The notes beneath the pieces are model-generated. The model searched no databases. It was not told where the DNA came from and was given only the letters and a program-made list of their open reading frames with translations. This document shows, in pieces, positions 1 through 11,701 of a stretch of 64,000 nucleotides of DNA. Within the stretch, counting starts at the first letter, position 1. The number at the start of each line of letters is the position of its first letter. The stretch is from Prinsepia uniflora (Eukaryota; Streptophyta; Magnoliopsida; Rosales; Rosaceae). Made by a program: the position numbers and the translations under genes. The stretch spans positions 16,439,137-16,503,136 of the forward strand of contig CM064863.1 in assembly GCA_032719365.1 (NCBI GenBank), written 5' to 3'.

Positions 1-1420
1 TTAGTAAGTAAAACATATAATTTACCCCTCCGTTTTCCAAACATGCATGCATCAGAATTTAAAACCATAAATCATAATTTTTAGCCATAAGGAATGTAAT
101 AAAACCATAAACATAATTTTTAGCCACTGCACTATACACTCCAATCCTGACATCCCCGATGTCTGACATCCCTGACGTCCAATAAGGTCACAGTCTCAAG
201 GCTACGCGTGCCACTGCGGTCTCAATTCCGAGTCCAATCCCCGAACCCTGTCCGGGTACGGCATCTCAAATGCCCAGCGTACTAGACGCTCGACGTCCCT
301 GATGTTAAATAAGCAATCCTTCTCCTGAGTCATTTTACGGTCCAGGTTCCTCGTAGAATGACCCCTCGCAGGCAATGCACCATGACCAATCCGGGGTACC
401 ACATCCGGAGGAGACAGTATCATAGAATGAATCTATACAATGCAGTACCAAATACATTTTATTGATATCCACATGCAAAACATATATATATACATAGATA
501 AAAATCCAAACCGAATCGTTAAGTTTCATCAGACGGGTTTCAAACCCAATTACCGTGAAACGTGCCATAACCATAATTTCCATATCATCAAAACCATTTC
601 TTGATTCCAGCATGTGAACATATAAGTAAATCGGAAAACATTTAAGCATGCAAGGGTTTAATGAGATCGGGCCCACTCACAGTACGATCCCGCGGTGAAC
701 CTGCGCGTACGAACTTGTACCGGGATTATCGTACAAATCCTGTCAGTCCAAATCAATGTAAGGGTCACTACAAGTCTTAAACTTTTAACCAAAAAGCCCG
801 AAACAGAAACCGGCTTGGGGAACCCGTCCAACACGTTTCCCGAGATAACCGGCCCTAAACTGACCCATCAAAACTATCTCAGATCAACATGGTTAATTCA
901 CCAAAAATGTTCAGAATGACGAGGGGAATAAAATTCATGTTGATCGTGATCAGAGATGAGGCTCAACGCGCCCTCACGCGCCGCCCAAAGTGGCTGCGCG
1001 TGAAAGTCAACGCGCCTGACACTGTAGCTACAGTGTCACCACCTTCACCCGTTTATCTGTAATACGGGCCTGCCACCCGCGGCTTGACCCGGTTGATTAC
1101 CCATCAATTCCTACTCGATTTCATCCAATTTGATCCTAACATGTTTATTATTCTTCCAATTTAAGTTCTGAGACACTAATTAGCCAAATAAAATCCTTAA
1201 ATGGCCATTCGACTCGTGATCATCCAAACGGGTCAATACAAGAACTCACTGGTTTCCAACTCATAATCAAATTAACCTTACAGGAAGCATCATAGTATCA
1301 AAACGAACTGGAAAACACAATCAATTGAACCAACACTCACCTGGAAGTAGTCGTCCAATACCTCTGAAATTTCTCGGAACACCGGCAGTCACAGTCCCAG
1401 CTCACCCGTGGCTGATGGCC
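1..1420 (-). mobile_element. Partial long LTR (fragment S), cut by window start and gap
   Basis: This is the interior of a solo-LTR-type repeat lying in minus orientation; neither end is in view. It shares landmarks with the complete elements B and J: ATGCATGC repeats near 43-52, the motif GCCCACTCACAG at 671-682, and a GC-rich hairpin with arms TCACGCGC and GCGCGTGA at 974-1003. No protein of any size is supported. Its true terminus must lie inside or beyond the 500-base gap. Confidence 0.7.
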
Positions 1421-1920
1421 NNNNNNNNNNNNNNNNNNNNNNNNNNNNNNNNNNNNNNNNNNNNNNNNNNNNNNNNNNNNNNNNNNNNNNNNNNNNNNNN
1501 NNNNNNNNNNNNNNNNNNNNNNNNNNNNNNNNNNNNNNNNNNNNNNNNNNNNNNNNNNNNNNNNNNNNNNNNNNNNNNNNNNNNNNNNNNNNNNNNNNNN
1601 NNNNNNNNNNNNNNNNNNNNNNNNNNNNNNNNNNNNNNNNNNNNNNNNNNNNNNNNNNNNNNNNNNNNNNNNNNNNNNNNNNNNNNNNNNNNNNNNNNNN
1701 NNNNNNNNNNNNNNNNNNNNNNNNNNNNNNNNNNNNNNNNNNNNNNNNNNNNNNNNNNNNNNNNNNNNNNNNNNNNNNNNNNNNNNNNNNNNNNNNNNNN
1801 NNNNNNNNNNNNNNNNNNNNNNNNNNNNNNNNNNNNNNNNNNNNNNNNNNNNNNNNNNNNNNNNNNNNNNNNNNNNNNNNNNNNNNNNNNNNNNNNNNNN
1901 NNNNNNNNNNNNNNNNNNNN
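1421..1920. other. Assembly gap (500 N)
   Basis: Exactly 500 undetermined bases, a conventional placeholder length, so the real distance may differ. Open frames running through it are artefacts. Confidence 0.99.
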
Positions 1921-2075
1921 TATATAGGTAGACACATACGTGGGCACGATAGATTGGGAAAGTCTTTCACATATGATAACTTGTGTGTTGTTGTGGCTGG
2001 AGGACGACCATTTTTTGGCTCCTACCTCTTCTTGTGGCTAATATGTTTTTGAATTATTTTGCATTATCGAGTTTA
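1921..2075 (+). other. Left flank of element H; possible 3' end of an unknown reading frame
   Basis: A frame is open from the gap edge to a TGA at 2050-2052 (about 43 residues, ending in a hydrophobic stretch) and could be the last bases of something hidden in the gap. I recognise no family. The final five bases GTTTA are the left target duplication of element H. When H is removed, this stretch joins directly to 19206 onward. Confidence 0.3.
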
Positions 2076-3029
2076 TGTAACAACCCGTCATGAATTTATA
2101 GGATTAATTAAGGATTAATCGGGATTAATCAAGGATTATTGGACGATCTGGGTAAAATGACGATTTTGCCCCTAGACGAGGGTAAAAAATTGATTTTTTG
2201 CACGAGAGGTGAAATGCACGTGGACCAAAATCCATTACGTAGATCAAGATGATACGAGTCCATAGACAATCGTCACGTCGAAATCAGACATTGTACTGGA
2301 AAGTTACGGATCAAGGATCATTTTTTGTACTATTTATAGTTGCATCGAAAATCGAGAAGAGTTTACTTTCAGTTTGTTTTCTAGTGGGCCCAAAATATCT
2401 AACTGGACTGATGGATTGAGTGACAAGTATCACTCATCCCATTGGCCCATCACTCCACACATACATGCATCTTCTCTCTTTGTTCGATCCAACCCCAACC
2501 CCCATCCCCCTTCCTTGTGTCTTCTGATACTACTTGAGAAAGAAAGAGAACAAAGAGTGAGTAAGAGGACTGGAGAGACTGAGGAGGACGGACGACTGAG
2601 GAAACCAGTTAAACTCGTGAAACCCGTTTGGGTCATTTCGTGAAACTTGTGAACCTTTTCTGAAGCCTTGTGTGTGTTTTTGGTGGTTGTGCGAGTGTTC
2701 TGAGATTGAAATGGATCGAAAGGGACCACGGGACAGCTCTGGGTGGTGGTTCTCGAAGAACAACCATGAAGGTTTGGATTCACACAGGTAATTTTCGTTC
2801 TTGTTTCGTGGTTTTAAGGTCATATATCTCTTTCAGGGAAGCAGACGAGTGTATAGGAAGAAAAACGAAGGAAAATGGTGGTCAGATGGCTGAGTTCTGG
2901 CCGGGTCAAGGTCGCGGGTCAAACAACTCGTTACAGTCAAATGAGTCGACCCATCTGAAGGTTGAAGACCATGACGTGGCATGCCACGTCATCGTGTCAA
3001 GCCACGTGACCAACTAGAGAGTGACATGT

Positions 3030-6000
3030 TGACAGGACCCACCCCGATTATCGCCTCGATAATCGGAAAACATCCAGCTCCCGTCTGACAATCGAACCCA
3101 AAAGACCGGAAAACTAGTTAATATTACAACACACCCATTGTCAGACCAGGGAGATTAAACAAATACATCCGACTGGACGTCAAGTCCACAGTTTCACAGA
3201 GCAATATTACAAAACAAGTTAAAGAAACAAGTCCTACTCTGTGAACTAACTACTCCTCAACGGAAAACTTTATGCCTCCGCCTCTGCCTCGGCGCTTGCC
3301 CCCACGCTTGTACCACGACCTGGAGGGAATTTAAAACAACAAAGTGTGAGTGGACCGAAACATAAGTTTTACAGAAACAGTTTTTTTTCCGAAATCGGGT
3401 TTGCCCTCCAGTTTTGTAACACGCATGCATAACCAAATATTCAAAATTTGCATATTAAACTTTTGAAAACTCTTTTTCAGAAACTCTTTTCCAGGTTTGC
3501 CCTCCAGTTTTGTAACATAAGGATCGTCATAACTCATGTAAACCATTTAATAATGCCAGGTTCCAGAAACCGTCATTTTGAAACATTATTTGCACAAATC
3601 AAGTAAAACGTAAATCAATAATCACAATTATGCCGTTGGATCCATCCGAGTCTTTAAACTCAACATTAGGCCTTCCCGGGATATCAACGAGTCTTTAAAC
3701 TCAAAACATGATTAATAGGCCTCGGGGGTATCATAATAATCGAGTCTTTAAACTCACGAGTCTTTAAACTCAATTCGGGTCTTTAAACCCAATTTTCGGG
3801 CCCGCCCCCGTCATTAAATAACCGGGTCTTTAAACCCAAAATCAGATCCAACCATTAACCGGGTCTTTAAACCCAAAACCGTTTTTTAAACATAATAAAT
3901 CAGGATTCATCACAACCTTTTCCCCAACATTACTCCGAAAACATTTCTCATCGTAACAGGACTTATGTCCGAATTCACATGCAAATCCCCACACATGCAA
4001 TTTCCAAAAATTACCTCACAATGTGATCAAACATCATAAATCCGAAACATGCATATTCATATCCAGGTACTTTATCAAAATCATCACGCATGCATAAGCG
4101 AAAACCATAACCTCGAAATGCGTGAAATACGGTAAATATCTCGAAAAACGTGAAAAACACGTAAAACCGATATAACATATCACCATCATAAAATTATATG
4201 TAAAACCATGAGATGAAGAAGCAAAATAGTCATGCATGCCCAATTTAGAAAATCAAAAAGTCCACTCACGGTTTTAGGACGCGTCAATCGCGTCCCGCGT
4301 GCTCCTCCGTAGCTTCGGAAGTGTCCGGGCCTGTAAAAATGTACAAGAAAGGTTACAACCATCCCCAAATAGCTCGTAAGATTTTTCCCTAATTTCCCGG
4401 ATTTTTCGGCAAAATAAACCTTAAGGACCTAAACTTCCGGGCTCCCGAGCTTATCCCGAACGACTCCCGAACAACTCGAATCCAAAAGGGAAATTGTTAA
4501 TTAGACTGAAAGGATTATTTCTCATGTTGACCGTGATCGGAGTTGACGTCACACGCGCCGTCACGCGCCGCCCAAAGTGGCTGCGCGTGAAGGCCACGCG
4601 CCAAGCTACAGTGTCTTCTCCCTCACCCGAACAGCCTGCTAAACGGGTCTGATACCCGCGACTCAACCCGATCAGTTAGCCCTCAATTCTCAAACAATTC
4701 TTCCCGATTTCAATCCTATCACCTTCTCTAATCCATTAATTTTAGGTCTGTATTGATGATTAACCTCGACTGTCCCTAAATCGATTCAACCCAGACTCGA
4801 ACAGACGAACGGGTCGTCACTCAGAACTCACCCAAACCAGTGCCACTATCAAGTTAACTTCACCAGCAGCTTAAGGGAACCTAAACGAACCAAAACATCT
4901 AACCAATTAACGCCAAACTAACCTGGAAGTCGTCTTCCTCAAGCTCGACAATACTCAGAACCAGGGAACTCAGTTCTTGGCCAATTCGTGAGTGACGTCC
5001 TTCGAAATCGATGTGGTTGGTTTCCTTTTTCTCCCAGAAGACTAGAACGGCCCTTAGTTTAGCTCGAATGTCCCCACGATTTGATCTTCGATTTTTCCCT
5101 CCACTGGTTTTTCCTTCGAACTGGAACTTGGGTTCCTGGGCAAGACGGGCTCCAATCTCTACAACTCTAGCACCGTCGTGTTTCTGTCACTCCCAGAAGT
5201 CTCCCTATGTGTTTAGTTTCACCTCAAAGCCCGTAGGAATTGAACTCTGAGTTTCCCCACAAAAACCCGAAACTGTTTTCTCACCGTCTCTCTCAACCTC
5301 AGCCCTCACACTGATGCCCAAATGACCCAACTGAGTCCTCTCCTCACTCTCTTACTCTGTCAATCGATTCAAACGGCCAGCACCCGTGGGAGACCAACTG
5401 AGGTTTTCTAAAACTTGCTTCCCACAAACACAGAAACCATGGCCATATTAAACTCAATCCCGTGCCTGCAACCTGCTCACGCCACTCAGTCATGCTCCCA
5501 CTACCTCAATTCACATAAACAAAGCATCTGATCAAACCACTAGGGCCATGAACAATTTGAACGCACAAAACACCACGGCACGGCCGTGTGCTCTGTTTTT
5601 CACGGTGGTGCTACAGTAACCGCCGTGAAATGACCAAAATGCCCCTCTGTGCAATAATTACCAAATTGCCCTCCAGCTTCCGTGACCCATAACTCGGTCA
5701 TCCGACGTCCGTTTCAAGCGTGCCGCCTGTCGTTGTACTCGGGGCGTCGAGACGAACATAACGGTCTTCGAGTCAATTGCATATCAATTGTCAAACAAAA
5801 AGTCAATTTTTTCCCATATAACGTCCAAATTACGATAATGCCCCTGAACTTCCGAACATCATAACTTTCACCCTGTTCGTCCGAATCGAACGTGCCACCT
5901 GTCTATGAACTCGTGACGTCCCGAACTACGTCACGGTCATCGCTCAACGTCCGTTCGACCTCCCAATCAAAAAGTCAGTAAATTGACCATACGAATCACA

Positions 6001-6067
6001 AGGGTAAAAACGTCATTTTATTCAATATTTTACAATATTACATTTCCAGAACGTCCGGGGCGTTACA
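3030..6067 (-). mobile_element. Element B: solo LTR in H
   Basis: In minus orientation the sense sequence runs from 6067 (TGTAACGCCCCGG) down to 3030 (GGTCCTGTCA). Target duplication CATGT is at 3025-3029 and 6068-6072. Removing it rejoins H as GTGACATGTGGC, as seen in the related element M near 37243. It contains GTGTGAGTGGAC at 3344-3355, its inverted partner at 4260-4270, a cluster of seven GTCTTTAAAC motifs at about 3650-3875, and a GC-rich hairpin at 4561-4590. Length is 3,038 bp. No coding capacity is supported. Confidence 0.92.
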
Positions 6068-6123
6068 CATGTGGCCAGGTGTCAATCCATCCAGCAGCTG
6101 ACGTGGCGGATCCATGTCAACCA

Positions 6124-9100
6124 TGACAGGACCCATCCCAATCCCCCCGGGATTAGTGCGGGATGACCCTGCTCCCGTCTGACACGAAGTGTCAGACAAG
6201 GGATAATTACGACCTTTGCCCTCTTGGGCTATCAGAGTACGCTAGGATCCGGAGGAGGTATGTGATATCTCGGTCTCTACTACAGTCCACATCCGATGTC
6301 AACCTGAAGGGCAGTCAAAACATTAAAAGCTGTGAGTGGACAAAACAAAAGTTTATAAAAAAATTTCCATAAAGACATTTGTACCCTTCACTAAAAAGCA
6401 TGCATGCATTCGAAAACCATTTAATCAAATGGACCACATGTGGGAACTAAGCCCAAATCAGAAATAAACCAAGGTCGAAAGGACCACCATGAAATCGACT
6501 GTACGGGCCACTGTTCAAATCCATAAGGAAACCAATAAGGGAATCAGCCTATAACCATAAACATACACGAGCCACTGCTTAATCCTGTGCACACCTGTGC
6601 TCACCACATATCAAATCAAATATATGTATATACATATAAGTCACACAACCAATCATGTCACGGTATCCAAAGCTATGCGCGTGCTACCCGGGGTCTCAAA
6701 CCCAAGTCTTTCAGGTACCAAGTCAATGTCCGAAGAACAATGAGCCGCCCTGAGATTATAGTACAAGCCTTCCTGAGAGTAAGGAACCCAACTGGGGCGA
6801 CTCCACTCAGTCGGTGCTCCGTGACTATTCCGGGGTCCACCCAGGCCAACGACCCTCCCGGAGGAGATAATAGAACAAGTAAAGGAAGGTATATGAACAT
6901 ATATATACATAACATAAACATTCATGCCCGGTTCCCCTGAACCGTCATGATCCATAACATCCATAACAAGGGTTCATGCCGATTCCCATAAACCGTCATG
7001 TATCACTATAACCTTTCCAGAGTTCATGCCGGTTCCCATAAATCGTCATGAACTTGGAAATCCATCTAGGGTCCCTGACCCGAAATCATAAACCGTAAAG
7101 TAAACTGGGTCTCGTGCCCGAACATATGACTCAACTGGGCACCGTGCCCGATATCTAAGGGTCTGTCACGACTCCGATCGCAGTGATGCATGCAACCATC
7201 CATCCAGGACCGCCCTCAATCCTAGTATGTCGCCGTGAACGTATCAATCGACGCGACCACCACAAGATCATGGTGCACTCATCACCGATCGATATCCTGA
7301 ACCGCCAGCACTCCGAAGTCGAGCCTCCCCAGGGTACCCGACCACGAATCGTGCATCGCGACCTCTCCGGAAGGAACACATCCCAATCCGGAGGCGAGCG
7401 TTATATCGTCGATCGCTGTGCACATAGCACCCGTCGCGACCACGATTTAGACCCGAAGGTCGTAAATAGCATCATATGCCCGAGACAAAATCAAATGGGT
7501 CTTATACCTGAGGTTATCCTTTTAGAAATCCAAAACCTTTTCATTTAGACCAATAAAGAAATACAGACCCGTATAGGCACCGTATAGGGCCGAAACCTTG
7601 AAATACGTGCCTATACGTAACCACACATCCAAATGCACTCATGGAATCACAAACAAGTATTTAAAACATATAATAAACATCTATGCATGCACCAATTTAG
7701 AAAACAAGGTCCACTCACAGACCGTCCGAGCTGTCGCCTCGATTTGCGTGCCATAGGCTCTCCCGAGCTGATCACTGTCACCGGGACTCCCGAACCTTTC
7801 CAAATCGTAGTAGAAAGTTACTAACTACTTAATTAACCTCCTACCAAAGCCCCGTAATTTTCCCAAACTTTTAACTATTTTTAAACCGATCCAAAAACCT
7901 TCCGACACCCCGAAACCTATTGAAAAGATGTCCGATTGACGTGAGACCAGTCTCAAAATCTTCGTTACATCGAATAGAAGATTTCACGTGTTAAACACTT
8001 CCCCAAATTATGGTCCACGTGCCCCTAGAAGGTCGAAACACTGTTCATCGTCCCTAACCTCCAGCAGTTACTGTGCTGAACCGGTTCACTGTTCATGCAC
8101 TGTGCTGAACCGGCGTGACCAGTTCAGTGGTTTTCCTTCCCTATTTTGGTCCGATTTCAACCCTAATTAATCTTATAATTCATATCTCTTCATTCCCTAT
8201 CATTTCCAATCACTAAAACCTCCTAAAACCGTCCAAAACCCAAGGTTCCATTTTGAACCATACGGTTCAAGCCTTCAAAACTGCAACCACGGCTTCACAG
8301 CCGTCCTAAGCTTCCTAAAACCTTCCTAACACAATCCTAATAACCCATTTAATTCATTGGAAGCAACCAAAATGACCCATAGCAATAAAAATGGAAATTG
8401 GATTGAAAATGGGCTTACTGTGAACCTCTCGGGTTTGTGGCTCCACCGCCCGCGGCGGCGCCGTCCTAGACCGGCCACCACATCCACGGCCTTCCTCTCA
8501 CTCTCTGGTCCTCCCAGCTGGTCATGGGTTGAAGGTTGGATGGGGTTGGGTTGCACATAGATGGAGAGAAATGGTGAGATCGGGTAATGGGTGTGGGTTT
8601 TGAAATGAAGAAATGAAATGGTCGATGCATGTATGTGAAGGAATGTCCAGTGGATGGGTGACACTTGTCACTCATCCATTGGGCCTCCATTAAATATCTG
8701 GGCCCCACTAAAGTCCAAAAGTTAACCCGTTTCGTAATTTGTGCAATAGTGCACTTAAACTTCCGTGAATCGTAACTTCGCCGTCGAACGTCCGAATTCG
8801 ACGTGCCGCATGTCTATGGATTAGTATCGTCCTTATCTACGTAATAGTCCTTGGCCCTCGGCCATCGGACATCTCGGTCAAAAAGTCAAAATTTGTACCC
8901 TTTTAACCAAAATTACCAAAATTCCCCTAAACTTCCGAACGTCATAACTTCCTCCTCGAACGTCGGAATTGAACGTGCCACCTGTCTATGAACTCGTGAC
9001 GTCACGAAATACGTCACGGTCATCAGTCAAAGTTCATCTGACCGTCAGAATGAAAAGTCAACGTTTTACCCATGATTAGGGGCAAAACGGTCATTTTGCA

Positions 9101-9195
9101 TCGTTCGTCCGATTTCGCTCAACTAATCACCGATTAGCCTCACTAATCGTGATTAGTCACTAATCTAATCCTAGAATTTGGGACAGGTCGTTACA
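6124..9195 (-). mobile_element. Element A: solo LTR in H
   Basis: The sense sequence runs from 9195 (TGTAACGACCTGTCC) to 6124 (GGTCCTGTCA). Target duplication AACCA is at 6119-6123 and 9196-9200. Length is 3,072 bp. It contains the terminal hairpin at 6178-6196, CTGTGAGTGGAC at 6330-6341, repeated GGTTCATGCCG-type hairpin units at about 6920-7060, GTCCACTCACAG at 7709-7720, the palindrome at 8652-8677 and paired TGACG motifs near 8997-9018. It belongs to the same subgroup as I, K and P. Confidence 0.93.
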
Positions 9196-9624
9196 AACCA
9201 TGTTAGACCACGTGGACCAATGAGAAGGTGCCACATGGAAATATGTCAGGATCTGTTAGGTGACGTGGCAACTGACGTCAGCATTGACTGGTGTGACGTC
9301 AGCGTTGTCCGTCGTTGACCAGCATTAACCGACATGGACCGGACTTTGATTTGCATGTGAGGGTGAGTGGGCACGAGTTTCGAGGTAAAAATGATCTTGT
9401 TCGTAAGGTTTCGACGATCTGATAGGTCATTTAGATGTTTTTAGCCTCGAGAAGCGTGTTTGGGACACGTGTACTGTAAGACCCGTGTCCTTGAGGGAAC
9501 GGTGAATAATCGCTCATTCCTACGAGGGGGAATGGTCTGGGAAGGGAATGGTGGTGTGCCTTAAAGGTGTAGGCACACACCTATCTAGCATGAGGCCTTT
9601 TGGGAGCTCAGTGGCTTTGGGGGG

Positions 9625-9700
9625 GATTGGAATCCCAAAGTTAAGCGAGTTGAGGCTGGTGCAATTCCATGATGGGTGACCCCCCTGGGAAGTTGTACCA
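9625..9700 (+). promoter_or_regulatory. 5S-rRNA-like RNA polymerase III promoter region in the Cassandra left LTR
   Basis: The segment resembles the second half of plant 5S rRNA: A-box-like AGTTAAGCGAG at 9639-9649, then a spacer, then C-box-like GATGGGTGACC at 9671-9681 and CTGGGAAGTTG just after. The order and spacing match 5S genes. It recurs at about 10050-10118, 11063-11130 and 11455-11520. It is not an independent 5S gene, because the 5' half is diverged and the segment is embedded in an LTR. Confidence 0.9.
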
Positions 9701-9809
9701 TGAGCTCCCGAAAACAAAACCGTAAGGGCAAGGGCAAGGAGGCCCAAAGCGGACAATATCGTGCTAGATGAGTCGGGACCTGACAGAGGAGGGTCGGGTT
9801 CTGACAGAA

Positions 9810-9822
9810 TGGTATCAGAGCC
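9810..9822 (+). promoter_or_regulatory. Primer-binding site (initiator tRNA-Met) of Cassandra copy 1
   Basis: TGGTATCAGAGCC lies three bases after the CTGACA end of the left LTR. It matches the complement of the 3' end of plant initiator methionine tRNA, the usual primer for reverse transcription in many plant LTR elements. This fixes the element's orientation as plus. Confidence 0.95.
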
Positions 9823-10020
9823 AGACCCCGACCGGGAAGTGTTCCAGCGAGGACGCTGGGCCCTAAGGGGGGTGGATTGTAAGACCCGTGTCCTTGAGGG
9901 AACGGTGAACAATCCCACATTCCTGCGATGGGGAATGGTCTGGGAAGGGAATGGTGGTGTGCCTTAAAGGTGTAGGCACACACCTATCTAGCATGAGGCC
10001 TTTTGGGAGCTCAGTGGCTT

Positions 10021-10039
10021 GGGGGGGGGGGGGGGGGGG
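10021..10039 (+). repeat. Poly-G run in the Cassandra right LTR
   Basis: Nineteen consecutive G bases sit where the left LTR has a much shorter G-rich stretch. This is a homopolymer expansion or an assembly uncertainty, and it accounts for the length difference between the two LTRs. Confidence 0.95.
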
Positions 10040-10908
10040 AGGGGATTGGAACCCCAAAGTTAAGCGAGTTGAGGCTGGTACAATTCCATGATGGGTGACC
10101 CCCTGGGAAGTTGCACCATGAGCTCCCGAAAACAAAACCGTGAGGGCAAGGGTAAGGAGGTCCAAAGCGGACAATATCGTGCTAGATGAGTCGGGACCTG
10201 ACAGAGGAGGGTCGGGTCCTGACATGTACTATTTCGAGATAGTTAAGGGACTTTGATATAGACTTATATAGGTTGATAGTGACCTTTGGATATGATTTGA
10301 ACAAGTCTTGGAGATTATGGATTAGCCTCGGAGTGGCTTACAACGCGAGATTTGGGCGGGCAGTATGGACGGTCTGTGAGTGGACTTTGATTTCTAAATG
10401 ATGCATGCATATATATGTTTTAATTATTTATGAATATAGCTTGAAATGCCTTGTTTATGTATAGTTTTGAATGAGGTATTTCATGATGATTTATATGTTG
10501 GTTAGATCATGATTTGAATGATGTTTTAATCATCGGTTTTGATCATCGGTTTTGAATGATTTCATGAAGATGCATGAAATCGATAATTTACTTAGCAGTT
10601 TTGAATGATTTCACAGAGATGTGTGAAATTCTATTTCAGGCATGAGACCTAGTTGATTATTGACTTTGACTTGGATTACAGTTAAAAGAGATTTGGAAAA
10701 GTGATTTGAATGTTGAAATGGTTTTTGGATTTGAAAGTAATACTTCAGGCTTGTGTCCCAATTGGTTTATGGTTTGATTTAAAGTATAGTCAAACGTGAA
10801 ATATATCGGGCTTGTGACCCAGTTCTGGTTTATGATATGATATTCGGGCTTGTGACCTTATTGAGATTGATATGACTTAAGTAGAAATGTGTTTCCCTGG
10901 AGAGGGAC

Positions 10909-11593
10909 TGTAAGACCCGTGTCTTGGAGGGAACGGGGAACAATCCCACATTTCTACGGAGGGAATGGTTTAGGAGGAGAATTGTGGCGTGCCTTAAAGG
11001 TGTAGGCACACACCTATCTAGCACGACGGCTTTTAGGAGCTCAATGGCTTTGGGTTTAGTTGGAACTCCAAAGTTAAGCAAGTTGAGGTTGGTGCAATTC
11101 CATGATGGGTGACCCTCTCAGAAGTTGCACTGTGAGCTCCCAAGAACAAAATCGTGAGGGAGAGGAGGCCTAAAGCGGACAATATCGTGCTAGAGTGGTG
11201 TCCTGACCGAGAAGGGTCGGGTCCTGACAGAATGGTATCAGAGCCAGACCTCGACCTAGAACTGTGTCAGCGAGGACGCTGGGCCCTAAGGGGGGTGAAT
11301 TGTAAGACCCGTGTCTTGGAGGGAACGAGGAACAATCCCACATTCCTGCGAGGGGAATGGTTTGGGAGGGGAATGGTGGTGTGCCTTAAAGGTGTAGGCA
11401 CACAGTTATCTAGCACGAGGCCTTTTGGGAGCTTAATGGCTTTGGGTTCGGTTGGAACTCCAAAGTTAAGCGAGTTGAGGCTGGTGCAATTCCATGATGG
11501 GTGACCCCCTAAGAATTTGCATTGTGAGCTCCCAAGAACAAAACCGTGAGGACGAAGAGGCCCAAAGTGGACAATATCATGCTAGAGTCGTGA
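10909..11593 (+). mobile_element. Cassandra-type TRIM, copy 2 (right LTR truncated)
   Basis: Left LTR 10909-11229 ends in CTGACA; primer-binding site TGGTATCAGAGCC is at 11233-11245; the internal region ends in a G-rich tract at about 11289-11295; the right LTR starts at 11301. The right LTR stops matching at about 11590, some 45 bases short of its expected CTGACA end, where H-type sequence resumes. No 5-bp target duplication is found. Instead both flanks carry a similar TTTCCCTGGAGAGG segment. The 5S-like region is present in both LTRs. The right-hand coordinate is approximate. Confidence 0.85.
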
Positions 11594-11637
11594 ATATGTT
11601 TCCCTGGAGAGGTCCCGATGATTGATGCTCGCTTCCA

Positions 11638-11701
11638 GACGTCGACTATCCTATGTGATGTGTGATCCTGGAGAGGATGTGATGCTAGCCTCCGGACGAC
11701 G
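11638..11701 (+). repeat. 57-58-bp minisatellite in H, left part
   Basis: One full unit (GACGTCGACTATCC ... TGATGCTAGCCTCCG) and the first bases of the next. The array is split by insertion of element I inside the second unit and resumes at 18343. The I target duplication CGTCG is part of the repeat unit itself. Confidence 0.8.

Larger units (their letters stand above)
9475..10224 (+). mobile_element. Cassandra-type TRIM retrotransposon, copy 1 (complete)
   Basis: A miniature LTR retrotransposon: LTR 9475-9806 (332 bp, TGTAAGACCC...CTGACA), a primer-binding site, about 71 internal bases with a purine-rich tract at 9865-9876, and a second LTR 9878-10224 (347 bp). Target duplication TGTAC is at 9470-9474 and 10225-10229. 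Each LTR contains a 5S-rRNA-like segment, the hallmark of the Cassandra family. There is no coding capacity, so mobilisation must depend on proteins from other elements. The two LTRs are nearly the same apart from a G-run expansion, which suggests it is younger than its host H. Confidence 0.93.

Noticed and set aside
1325..2052. Long open frames across the N gap
   Set aside because: They consist of undetermined bases; only the short pieces at each edge are real sequence.
9625..9700. Functional 5S rRNA gene
   Set aside because: Only the promoter-bearing half resembles 5S rRNA and it sits inside an LTR; annotated instead as a Cassandra component.
9520..11504. Open frames of 60-132 codons in the Cassandra region
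   Set aside because: They fall in LTR and 5S-like sequence, are repeated with the LTRs, and encode nothing recognisable.
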